From Phorcus lineatus (taxonomy: Eukaryota > Mollusca > Gastropoda > Trochida > Trochidae): a DNA stretch of 64,000 nucleotides. The notes under the pieces were generated by a model. The model was given only the letters and a program-made list of their open reading frames with translations. It searched no databases and was not told the DNA's origin. The DNA lies in NCBI GenBank assembly GCA_921293015.1, contig OV121081.1, forward strand, positions 24,121,158 through 24,185,157, in the 5' to 3' direction. The position numbers and the translations under genes are program-made. Below, in pieces: positions 26,791 to 39,000 of this stretch (positions are counted from its first letter, which is position 1; each line of letters opens with the position of its first letter).

Positions 26791-28470
26791 AATGCTGCTC
26801 GTCATACAGCGTTCTCATTGCTTCAGCACAGAGAACGTATAACTCGTCAAAATTCATCGAATTAAAAAACCAATTTAGTTTGGAATACCTAGTCGATCAC
26901 TTGACTTTTTCACTAATATTTGAGATAGACCCAAGTTTAAAGCTTCAAATGCAAGCCATGCATGATTAGCAATATTCGTGTTGATGTTCCTGCATTGGTA
27001 TCAGACTTGTTAGAATGTATAATGATGACAGAGGTTAAATTCTTACGATTTTGGAAAGCGGTTTCCAATAGTGTTCGCATTGTATAACCCAATTTACTTG
27101 ATGCTTCAGAAAAGTCACTTGAGGTTATGTTCACTTTGATGACAACATATTTTTAAATTTTGTGACAGTTGGTATTGAGCATGGGTAATGAAGTATCTTT
27201 TTTCAGTTTGATCATAATTTACACACTTAGAAATGCGAATTGGTCAATTTCAATTTGAATTATCATTAGACAATTTCATAATATAATGGAGAGAAAACAC
27301 GTAACACAAAAACTGAAATCATACAATTTTATTAGCAAAAACGTAAAAATATTATGACAACAAAATATTTCATAAAATATTGTTCTGTTCATATCGTACT
27401 GTATTCGATTCTGTTTATCGAATGTAACAAGTAATAGAGCCTTATCACACATTATAAAATAACAAAAAAACCATGTCATCAGCAATCTACAGCTATGAAA
27501 TGTGCTTCAAAGATTCGATACCTTATTTTTTCTTCATCCTGTCATTGTTTTGTATACACATGATAAACTCATTGAACATGATAAACTCACAGTACAAAAC
27601 AGAGTCAAATCGTACTGATCGCTAAATACATGATGAAATGTTTACCATTATTGAGTACAGGGCAGGAAACAAAGCCTACCCTTGTTAAGCGTTAGAACTC
27701 TACTGTTTTTCTCACAGTGAAAAGCAATTGTACCAAGGTTGCTTGACCCATGGACAAGGTCGTTTTTAGTAAAAAGTAGTTCTGTACTGATAAAGTAACC
27801 GACTAACGTTTCCGTGAAAACAGATGAAAAAAGCTTTACTAATCCTTAAAAGAGAATGGCGCATCTTAATTGTTTGCTTTAATATATAGTCAATACTTTT
27901 TTGGAATTCTGGTTCCAAGTCTATGATCCACCTTGATTCCAAGGTAACATATATAAGTGGTTTCCGCACAGATCTATTTTAGTTAGGTGATGTGGAGGAA
28001 TAATCACAATTTCCTTGATGCAAAATGCTATCAGTCTTGGATTGATTTACTTTTCCCGAATAGTTTTTGATAACATTGCCGTAAGGTAAGTGAGTATTTA
28101 TGGAATTGTCAATGACAAATATGAATATCAATGTCACACCTCTATTACAATGTGACCTCAAACTAAAAACGAACGTCTTGATATTTTAAATTTACTTTTA
28201 AAGGGATGTAATAATGAACAGCTCTGTTTCCACGAACAAGAACATTTCAGCTAGTCAAACAACCCTGTATGTTTTAGTGAATGTACATAATGATGGGGTA
28301 CTTTGGACGTGCCACCACTGAGTATGGCAGTGTACACATATTGCACATAACGGGTCATCCGACACCAGGTACCCTCCGCGTTGATCAGGGAGGTTTGTGA
28401 GTAAGATGCTATTTTGGATAAGGCACATATTTATTTATCTGATGGTACAGAACTACCGGCCAGTTGTTGA
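26791..28470. other. No gene seen
   Basis: AT-rich intergenic sequence with short open frames only. Confidence 0.65.
28430..28435 (-). promoter_or_regulatory. Possible AATAAA poly(A) signal for the transporter
   Basis: First canonical AATAAA I find on the minus strand downstream of the stop. It would imply a 3' untranslated region of about 1.27 kb. An unnoticed variant signal nearer the stop is equally possible. Confidence 0.3.
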
Positions 28471-28474
28471 TCCT

Positions 28475-28680
28475 TGGTTAGTCAAGGTCTCGGTGGCTGT
28501 TTGGGAAAACAGTTGAGACAGGGCTGGCGACGAGTGTCTGACTCTTAAGGCGTTGGTTCGAGTCCAGGAAGGGACTCGCCTCGGAAGAGTCAATAACTTT
28601 GTGCAGAGAGTATATTATATGAAAATATCGTATTAATTCAGTTTAACGTGGTGTGGTTTTGAGTATTTTCCATATGTGAA
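28475..28680 (+). mobile_element. tRNA-derived SINE, third family (S3)
   Basis: A long tRNA-like head with 'ggtctcggtggctgtttggg', an extra-arm-like stretch 'gggctggcgacgagtgtctg' and B box 'ggttcgagtcc' (28555-28565), followed by 'ggactcgcctcggaagagtc' and an AT-rich tail. Resembles Leu/Ser-type tRNA heads with a long variable arm. Confidence 0.7.
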
Positions 28681-29106
28681 TAGTATCACAATTCGGTGAT
28701 GAAAATATCTCCCAACTTTCGTCTTATATAGAACTGCATACAGTTTTATCCAGCTCCACTTAGATTTGTATGTACATTCCTTACTTCGGTGGTATTTCTG
28801 ACATGTCAATTAAACAGTCTGTTGTCTGTCGTCGAGATTGGCCTTACCATGGGATCAAGACATAATTTAAATGAGTTTCATTTTCATGATGTCATGTGGA
28901 CCTATGTACGTGATTAGTGTAAAATTGAGTAGCGCTGTTCCACTGGGAAGGGTATCTCAAGCGAATAGGTTTATGTGACCTTAACACATCATTGCTAGTC
29001 CTCTAGATCCTTACAATCAGGTTAACTTCATCCAAAATCACAAAGTTTGTCAATGGTATCGCCATTCTCAATCATCAAAGATGCAAGTAACCATTAGGAC
29101 TTTGTT

Positions 29107-29780
29107 TTTATATTCTAAAGACTATATACTTTTGGATGCATCAAATAACACCAAATTATCCGTGGTTGCTTCCTTGATATTCCACACAACCATTGGCGAG
29201 GAACATGATCACTTTTGTTTTTTGTTGTCATAAACACGTCTTATTCTGGGATGAACCCAACACATCAAAGCGCGTGAATTGGTGCCTTTTTGCAATTTCC
29301 TATCATCAAGATCACTTTAGTTTGGTTTGAGAGTGTTTTCACCACTATTCTTTTGGATGCACTCAACAACACCAAGCTTGTTCTTGGCTGCCTTCTTATC
29401 ATTCACAATCACTGAAGACGATCGTAGCTACTATAGTTTCTTGTGATGGTGATCTCAACACTATTCGTTTGGATGCACCTAACACCGCCAAGCTTGATCG
29501 CGATTATAACAACACAGTCTATTTTGTGACTGATCTTAACATTATTCTCCTTGAAGGATCCAACATCAACAAGCGTCACCATTGCTGCCTCCTTCAGAAT
29601 CCCAATCATTTAAAACGATTATAATCACTATAGTTTGTTTTGAGAGTGTTCTAAGCCATATTTTCAACCGCTAAGCTTTTAAAGCTCTTACTTGTCATTG
29701 AAGATGATCATAACCTATAGTTTGTCTTGAAACTATTCTCACCACTACTCGTTTTCGTATGAGGTCCAGAGTCAACATTC
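29107..29780. repeat. Degenerate tandem repeats over the transporter stop codon and 3' flank
   Basis: About six diverged units of 80-120 bp. Recurring pieces include 'tagtttgttttgagagtgtt', 'caccactattc', 'ttggatgca' and 'caacaccaagcttg'. The last unit overlaps the final ~70 nt of exon 11, so the transporter C-terminus appears to derive partly from a repeat unit. Spacing is irregular and boundaries are approximate. Confidence 0.55.
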
Positions 29781-30069
29781 TCCTCGATAGAAAACACAGG
29801 GTTATCAATACCAACCTCAGTCACATAAGACTTGGATGTGCTTTCATCCTTGTCAATGTCAAAATCTTTAGGAGGCTTGTACATAACTAATGCAAGAAAG
29901 AAGAAAAGTGTGGAGAAGGCTTTGATGACCATCCCGACTGACATCAGGTAGTAACTCATGTTCTGGTTGTCGTAAAAAAAACAAGACCCATTTCCGTCAC
30001 AGCGTTGCTGCCACAGTAGGCAGGACAAGTCAATCATCTTCCCGAATATTATGGGGCCAGGGATTGCTC
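29708..30069 (-). CDS. SLCO4A1-like: SLCO4A1-like terminal coding exon 11
   Basis: 362 nt including the TGA. Reads GPIIFGKMIDLSCLLWQ, a cysteine-flanked loop, the last membrane segment (FSTLFFFLALVMYKPP) and a ~50-residue acidic Ser/Thr-rich cytoplasmic tail ending in NYRL. The last ~70 nt of coding sequence resemble the degenerate repeats found downstream of the stop. Confidence 0.95.
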
Positions 30070-33000
30070 CTGAAATAGACAAATAATGGATTATTTTGCA
30101 GATTTAACTTTACAGACATCTTAAAGTTTAAAAATATTCAAGATATATATCATTTCATAAAGATTTTCTAGTTGATATTCTCTTATAGCAAGTTATTAGG
30201 TAAAGGAGGGATGTTAAACCTACCTAGACACCTGACGACCAGCCACTGGATCCCCATTGCAAAGGAACGTTGGTCACCTGGAACACACCTGTGGAACAGA
30301 AAAATGCATAAATTGACATGTATAGTTTAGCTTTAACTGAATACGAAGACAGATAATTATCAACAGATGATTGTGATTGAGGAAATTTAACACCAGAGTG
30401 ACAGTCAGATTTGCATAAACCATCAACGGATGACTAAGTAAGGACTGCGAGTGAGGGCATGAATTTACTTCACTGTGATTGTGAGCTAGGGCATTATTTA
30501 CCCGAGTGAGACTGAGTGAGGGCATGTATTTACTTCCCTGTGGTTGTGAGCGAGGGCATTATTTACCTGAGTGTGACTGTGAGTGAGGGCATGTATTTAC
30601 TTCACTGTTGTTGTGAGCGAGGGCATTATTTACCTGAGTGTGACTATGAGTGAGGGCATGTATTTACTTCACTGTGGTTGTGAGCGAGGGCATTATTTAC
30701 ATGAGTGTGACTGTGAGTGAGGGCATGTATTTACTTCACTGTGGTTGTGAGCGAGGGCATTATTTACCTGAGTGTGACTGTGAGTGAGGGAATGCCAAGA
30801 AGAAAAGTGAGGAACATTATGATGGCGAAGACAGGCAGGAACAAAGGAAGCCACGGACAGGGACTCTCACAGGTGGTTAACTCGGCCATGTAGTCTGTGG
30901 CGTTGGTCATCACACAGGAACAGTTCATAAATCTCTGGAATATTAAAAAAAATATTACAAGTCATGGCAAAAACAGTTGACGGAATCGGTTATGAATGAT
31001 AATTTAACATGAGCATGACAAATCTGAGGCATAACATTACCGTGACTTCCCCAGTCTGCTGTTCCTGACAACCAGCATAACAGGGGGAGAAGTACATGAC
31101 TCCGTCCCGGCCACACACTGGTCTGTAGTCCTCCTCAACACAACCACATCCGGAGTTGCACCCAGAGTCCAGCTGCTTTTCAATGTATCCCACAGATCTG
31201 TGACAACAGAAATGTGCCGATGTCCTGATTTACATTATTTGAGAGAAGTCATGTCTTACAGTTGATTGATATTTGATAGCTTTATTAAGACATAAAAATA
31301 TACATGACTCGAGAATTATGGCTAACTTTCTCTTTGACTCTACGAAAACCTTGATGAAGAATTACAAATGTATTGATTTTTTTAATTAACAAAATTCATA
31401 AATGACGGATGAATATTCAATGTTTAAGCATTCAAAATCAACTAGCAATCAACATAAACCATTGTGAAATGCGTTCGTAATAGGAAATTAAAAGTCAAGA
31501 AGTCAAATGCACAAATGTTAGACATATTGTATTTTTTCGAATTTACCGAGTCACTCACAGAGGGCTAGACTGGTTTTGGTAATCCACGTTGATGCCGGCA
31601 AAGGGGACGTTGTCACAGTGGACTAGGAAAATAAAAGCCAGGATCATAACCGTCGCCGAGGAAGCGATGCAGAACTTGAGTATCCCCGGTACCTTGAGGT
31701 TGAAGCGTTTCACCAGGTACCCTCCTAAAAAGGTACCTCCGCCCCCTGCGGGGATAGCTGCGAGTCCTTAACGGAGAGATACAAAGAGTCTGCATTATAC
31801 AAATCAGTTACTCAGACATTGGCGTACGATTGTGTGGTTGTCTTCAAGTAACAGCGATTTCATTATATAACATATTGTTATGTTGCCTATGAAAGATAAT
31901 TCTTTTAAAGTGCACAAATTATCAGTATTAAATTAAAAAGCATTACCCGTGAAAAGTGAAAAGCATAAAATCGGACTTCGAAAAATCGAAAAAATAAAAT
32001 ATCCCAAATAAAATGTCATTTATATAATGATGTTATATATTCAAAGTATATAACCTAAGATCTTAACTCTCAGTTTATAAACAAGGTGAAAATATCGTCT
32101 CGACAAAAGCATTAATCCCATGCGAACAGGTTGAGAAGGATACATTACATTGTACACTAATTACAGTTATTACCGAAATTTATTTCATAATGGTGTCTAC
32201 TTACCGACATATTGGGCGGCTCTAGATGCGGGTATGCTGAACTGATACTCAAGAAACTTGGGCATGAAGGCCGAGAAGCCCCCAACTACCATAGCTACAA
32301 CACAAACAACACGTACCTCAGTATATAACTGTACTCAGGTGTACTGTAATTACCATTTTACACCTAGCGGCGCTCTGGTGTCAAGCTGCCAGTTTGTTTT
32401 ATATAATAGCCTCAACACAAGTATCAAGAAACATACGGGCTATTAGAATTTGCATTACAAAGAATGGTTTTGTTTCAGCTGTTCTTGTAGAACTGAAGAT
32501 GAAGTGCACGTTGTGATATTCCGCTCCGTTAATTATTATAAAAGACAAGGGAACTTTTGAGGCCTGCAAACTGAAATTACATGATTACAATTTTTTTTTT
32601 AAATATGTATCTTATCAAACTGTGCAATGTTGTTCCGTACAAATCATTGCTTTTTTTTAAAAAGAGAGGAAAAAAATCAGTCTGTCTGTCTTGACGGTTT
32701 ATGTAAGTTGTATATTATCGGAAACTATGTTTTTGGCAGAGTAGAAATTTGTGATATGCACTGACTCTGGCAATAATAAACTTTTAATAATGATACCAAT
32801 AGAAACACGTAAGGTAATATTTATGTAATCGGGAGTTTCTGGTTGTAAGAACACACTTGTCAGACTAGTAAATTATACCTTGTTTCTCTTGTAACAGGCA
32901 TCGTTGTATAATATGCTCTGTCTAGACGTTAGGTTTAGTCAAGACTCGTCACAATGTACACAGACGACACACATTGATACAGTCACAACTATTTAAGACA

Positions 33001-36000
33001 TTTAAAAATAAGTTTTAGGTAATTCTATAATTTGAAAGCAAATATGTCGTACCTTCTGTTGCCCCAACTAAATTGATAAACATAAAAGTGGGGTTTGTGA
33101 GAAGTACTTTCGCCGAGTGGAGGATCTTCTTCAGCGAATGTCTCTTAGACTCGGTATCATTTTGTCCCTCAGGTTTTCCAGAGTCTTTTTCGTAGGAGTG
33201 CTTTGAGTCCTTTCCGGTTGCCTTCTCCTCTGAGTGCTCCTGTTCTTCGCTCCTCCTGGTGTGTCTGCGCCAGCCTGGACACGATCAAGCATTGAGAACC
33301 ACATGAACCATCTTTATTTGCTCAGATATCATTGGAATAATTTGTGTAACTTCGCTTATTAACTATGAAGACAGATTCCTTAAAAGGCTCAAGGAAAATG
33401 TAAAATCAAAATGATGTTTTGAAATAATGCAAGGAAGCACAGATAATGTCTTACTAGTAAGTACGTACAATATGGGCCTACGTGCGTTGCAAATATGACA
33501 ACGAGAGTTAATGGGTGTAGCAATCACTCTTCAATGATCGTGTAAGGCAATATTACAGTAGCAAGCAAGTTACCTGGTAGCGCCCTGGGGAAGCCGGCGA
33601 GGGGAACCGAGATAAAGACAGCCAGAAATCCAGACAGGAGGAAGCCGATCCACCACGCGCCCACCCACTTGATGTTGTCTGGGGTGATATCCAACCTTAA
33701 TATTAAAACATTTTCTCAAATTTGTGGTAGTTTTTTTAATATATTTCCAACTTTTGTTGATAATATAATAATATAATGATTGTCATCATTACATCGTTAT
33801 TTCGGAATTCTTGGTGATTCATAGGCACCCGGCAGCCAAAGTGCAGCACCGGATTAAGCCATGTTCTATCCTTATAATGCCGAATGTCAAGCAAGGAAGT
33901 TTCATCTCCCATCTGTTAACGTCTTTTGGTTTGAAGCGGCCGAGAAGCGAACCCCGGATGGAGAAGCGAACATTCTACCAATGGAGCTACATCCCTGATG
34001 ACATCCCATATATGACAGGAATATGTCACCACTAACCATCATAATAATGCTGCACCTGTCAGTGCTAGAAATAAATATAATTACTTATATTAAGAACTCT
34101 TGTAACACAACGTTATCGCCCTCCCCTTAGGCAATTCAAAAACTTCAACCACAAAAAGGTCATTTCTGCACTAGTAATGTATAATGTCTATCAAGGGAGA
34201 AGGTACTATCATTGTAGCAAAGATGAAGTTTACAGAAAGGATACAGCTAAATCACATCATGGAGTCAGCAGAAATCAGAGAGTTACAGGGAATAACATTC
34301 AAAATTGACCTCGTTACTAGTTTGTACATTAAGAGGTAATAGTCCTTACAAAATGCATCCTCGTTTTGAGTCGTACCAGACCTTCTGTCGGTCTCTCAAT
34401 GGATATAACATGGACCCTATCATACAGTAAGAAACGATATAAGGACGATTGTGGATGACAAATAAAATCTCACCCTCGTGTCTCCGCAAGTAAAATATAA
34501 TTTGTAAGCCTCAGACACTTGTTAATTTCATCCATTGGTGATGAAATAAATGTGAGGGTATTTCTTTCTTTATTACTTGGCCATCCTGCTAAATCAGCGT
34601 ATATCATAATACCCTGGTCTTTTTCAAGCCAAAAAACCTCGTATCGCTAGCAATCTAACCAGCCAATGAGACGACTCGCATCCAGCAACAGCGGCACGAC
34701 CCGGATTGAAAATCCGTTGGGTCAAGATCGTAGCTTCACGCTCCCTGCAAAACGATATTCCATTGGCTGAAATAATAATAGGTGAACTAAGCCACGACTA
34801 TCAAGCCGATCCAGCCGAGGCATTGGGCCCGAAAGAGATCAGTGTATTAGGAAGAAGCTGAACGGATTCAAATACGCCGATTTAGCAGGATGTAACTTAG
34901 CATCTCAACTGTATTTGACCAGAAACCTCGTGTCCTGAGCAGGACCTGAATTTTCGAAGCTCTCTTACTGCTAAGATAGACCTAAGTACCATACACTAAA
35001 ATTGATCTACGACTATCTTAGTACTTCGAGAGCTTCGGAAATCTAGGACCAGTTGTCTTACCTGGAAGTGTCCACAGCTCCCACGTCTGTCCAGGTGTTC
35101 AGCATTTCCCCTCCAGCCAGGTAACCGACCGCCGTGCCCAGAATTACGAAGGCAAAGTATACACCTGCAATTTTGATTATCAGGGATTATTACCTCGGTG
35201 CGATACGATGAGAACCCTTATAAAGACTACAACGTTTCGCCGAAGAGGGCGTTGCAGGCATACATTGATGATTGAAATATTGCGTTTAGCAGCAAGGTTT
35301 GTGATTAGCAAATGATTAATGCCTTGCCTAGGAGGTTGTATCAACTTTAAATTTAAACATACAGTTTAACAACGCCTGCCCACTCTGTAGAATAAGGGTA
35401 TCTGTATCTTCTCCTACAATTTCTTATTGTGTGTGTGAGTTTAACTAGCATATGATTGAGTTTACTATTGCCGATACTGATAATTAAGTCAAGTTAACCG
35501 GAGGAAGGGTTTTTCTTTTAAAACATCATCTTGGTATTATTAAGTTTATGTTGTCTGACAACAACTAACATAATCTATTCCATACATGCCCTGCTTCATA
35601 GAGATCTAACAGCCTTATTGATGTAACAGGTAGGAAAATGGAAATCGTGAAATAATGAATAAGGTCACTGTATGGAATATATCGTGCAGCGTTCACTTCA
35701 TGTGAAAAGGAGAATTTCAAAACATGCGAACGCCAATGCAAGCAATAGAATAAGGTAACCATACCTGCTTGTTATGTGAAAAACATTAAGAGATCGGAAT
35801 TTGCTGTAACGAATTTATCGCGTGTGGATTGTTTCATATCGGCTTTTTGAAAAATGACACCAGCAGAAAACATGAACCTGCACGCTTACACACAAAAGAC
35901 CGACAATCAAATCTACCAACAAACAAAGGCGTAGGTGAATATAGCGTATGCAGAGTTGTATACATTGTCATTCTTTATAACAATGAAGCTAGGCAAGAAA

Positions 36001-39000
36001 AACTTATAAGGTTTTCAGGTTTACATGAATTGAGTATTACATGTCGTTTACCAAAAAAATACAACAGATCGATTCATCAAACTGTAAAAACCAAAATTTA
36101 TTTTTATTTGGGTTTGTATCTTACGACCTTAATTAAACGTTAAAATACATTAGCAGAAGATATTGATATAAAAGGTGCGCTCGATGTAAAAGTATTACTA
36201 TGTATTAAACAATTTTAATCCTTGGGACGCTGTGTGGTTTTGGATATGGTTTTAAAAAATAAACGACATCTTCCCCCGCATGGCTTTAAATTGACAACAA
36301 GAACAAACAGGTCAGAACAACCAAAATCAACATTGCAATTGAGCAATAGAATAAGAGTTTTGCAGTGCTAGAAACCCAAGTTAGGAATTCATTTTCTTTT
36401 CGCCCTACGTGGAATAATGAAAGGAGGTCGTTGTTTCTTGGTCGTATCAAATAACTTGCTATAATTGTACCCAAACTGTGCCATCTATCTCGTTACACTA
36501 CGGGAAACAGCACATGATCTGACCAAGCCGTCAAGTAAACATTTTTCAGGATTGACCTCAACATCTGATTGGTTTGATGATTTTAGATTCGACAAATGCA
36601 GTACGCCTTTCGAAGGACAATGCTTTGAAAATCTTTACAAAAAGGGTCTTGAATAACTTTTAGATTGAACTACATGCCCGATTTAAGTAACGGTCTGTCG
36701 TCACTCAAAAAAGAGGGGGAAAGTCGCCGACAAGTTGATAAGAATGATATATCAAAAACTGGCATTTGTTATCGCGCTTGGTCCAATCTTGCTACGTTGT
36801 ATTGCGTAATGAAAGATATTATTTTAATGAGATTTATTGTGACATTGACATGGCGGACCACTCACCATTGTACAGCGGAGATGACCTTAGCGGCAGATTC
36901 TCGTCAAGGTAGGTGACCCCAAGTGTGTAGAAGGGCGTGGCCCCAGCTCCATGCAGTAGCTGGGCCAATATAAACACGTATTTGTAACTAGAGATCCCTC
37001 CGTTACTCGACCCCTCACTCCCACAGGTGTTGGTGTTGTTGTTGGCGATGTCGCACACGGTGTCACGGGCCACGTCGAATGTGTACAGGTCGGTGGTGAA
37101 GTGGGGCAGGGCGAAGAGGAAAGACCCCAGTCCAAGCGTGAACACTCCGGCAGCTACATACCTTGGTTTGATGCCGTAGCCACCGAAATAACTTACAGGA
37201 AGTAAACATATCGCCGAGGCAATGTCGTAACCGCTGACGATGGTGCCACTTTCAGTGCTGCTGATTTGAAAGCGTCGTTCTATCGTTGAGAGGATGACGT
37301 TGACTACACCGCTGACCACGAACCCCTGTTGAACACAGATTTCATTAGACCTGTCATACTTACACTAATGAAATGTTATGTGATTTTGGAGCTGATTCAT
37401 TGCTTCTGTGAACACAATTTTACACTGAAATTTACCATGAAACGTTCAAGCAGTGCATGAAAAAAGTTTGACTGACCATAAAACTTGGTTTTCATTCACA
37501 TTACGTACTGGCCCTTACATAAATTGGGAGGGTCTCGATTGGTACCGATCAAGATATATGGAACCCCTTAATTAACGCCTACCTAAATGCCTTCCTGTAC
37601 AGCAATAAACCAATTGCTGTATTGTACCAAACATACATCATATAGCAAGTGTAAAGACTCAATAGTCGGTAATTGTTTATCCCCGTTTGTGTAATTTCTT
37701 AACAATTAGCGGAGAGACTCAATCGATCCTGTATAAAATTGCAGTCTAATATCCGGTCTCTAAGAACGTTGATGAAAAAATTGTATTTAAATTTCTGAGG
37801 TAACGATATTTTTTATTTATAACATTTTTTGCTAATGATAACACCATCTTATATCTTTCTGGACAAGTAATCTGCGGGCTTGGAACCAACACTCTCAGAG
37901 ACAGATCACCATTGCAAGCTTTCCCAACAGCTTACCAGCTCAGCCACCAAGACTTTGGCAAAATTAATTATTTGAACGTTAACAAGCTGGTAAAATTCTG
38001 TCAAATAGTCATCATTTTCTTGTTTTTACTTCAACTCTGCCAATGTCGATGACGCCAATTATCATCGATAAATTCAGTGCCACCATTAAGTGTTGTGGCA
38101 ATATTCAGCTATACAGACCTATCCAATAATTCCCATGCGTTTCTAATGGTAAAACGTGTCTCTTAACTGGTGACATTTACCATTTCTAATAAGGGGCCGT
38201 GGATAAACTTCTACATATATTATCATGAATTAATAATAATCACAATTCAACTAGACTCTTTTCATATGACACGGAAAACCCGAAGGTAATGAAAACTGTC
38301 AGCTAAACCACCACGAACCTTTACCCAAACAAATGTTATTTTCATAAAAACTTTAATCCATAGTAATCCTTAAAACTTGCTCGGGGAATGTCTCTTTCAA
38401 ATAAACAATATTTTAATAAGTGTTTTGTGAACCTTCCCAAAACAATTTCAAAGAAATTTAAATCCTTGTTAATCCTGAACACTAACGACCCGGTCCTCTT
38501 GATGTGACTCACTAATGACACCCGAGGCGAGATATAGATATATGAATCTGCATGTATATCTACATCTAGTCCGGGTCCAGGTGACCTTTCCCCAGGCTTC
38601 GTAATCTTTGACCTCTCTAACATCACAGGTAAAACGTCTACCGCCAAAACAAATATCAGATCTTTAAACTGCGTCAACGGCGGCGGTTTTATAAAGAAAA
38701 CATATTTTTGGATTAACTCTTTAACAGCAGCTAACCGAAGTATGTCTGAAGGACATTTCTAGCTGAAAACAAGCGACTAGACAGTAATCATAGTCTTTCA
38801 TGCTATGATCAACAATGCTTGATGTGGATTACAACTTCAGATATTGAAATTCCCTATTCATCCATTATTTTTGCACGCTGCTATACCATGATGTCTTTGT
38901 AATTGGTCCACTTGTCTAAAAGATTTTAAGAAAAATATTTGTAGTTATTATATATATACGTTTGATGGTCATGCATGGATTTGTAGTTATTATATATATA

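Noticed and set aside
36887-37135. 82-codon frame antiphase within SLCO exon 2
   Set aside because: Shadow frame of the conserved transporter exon.
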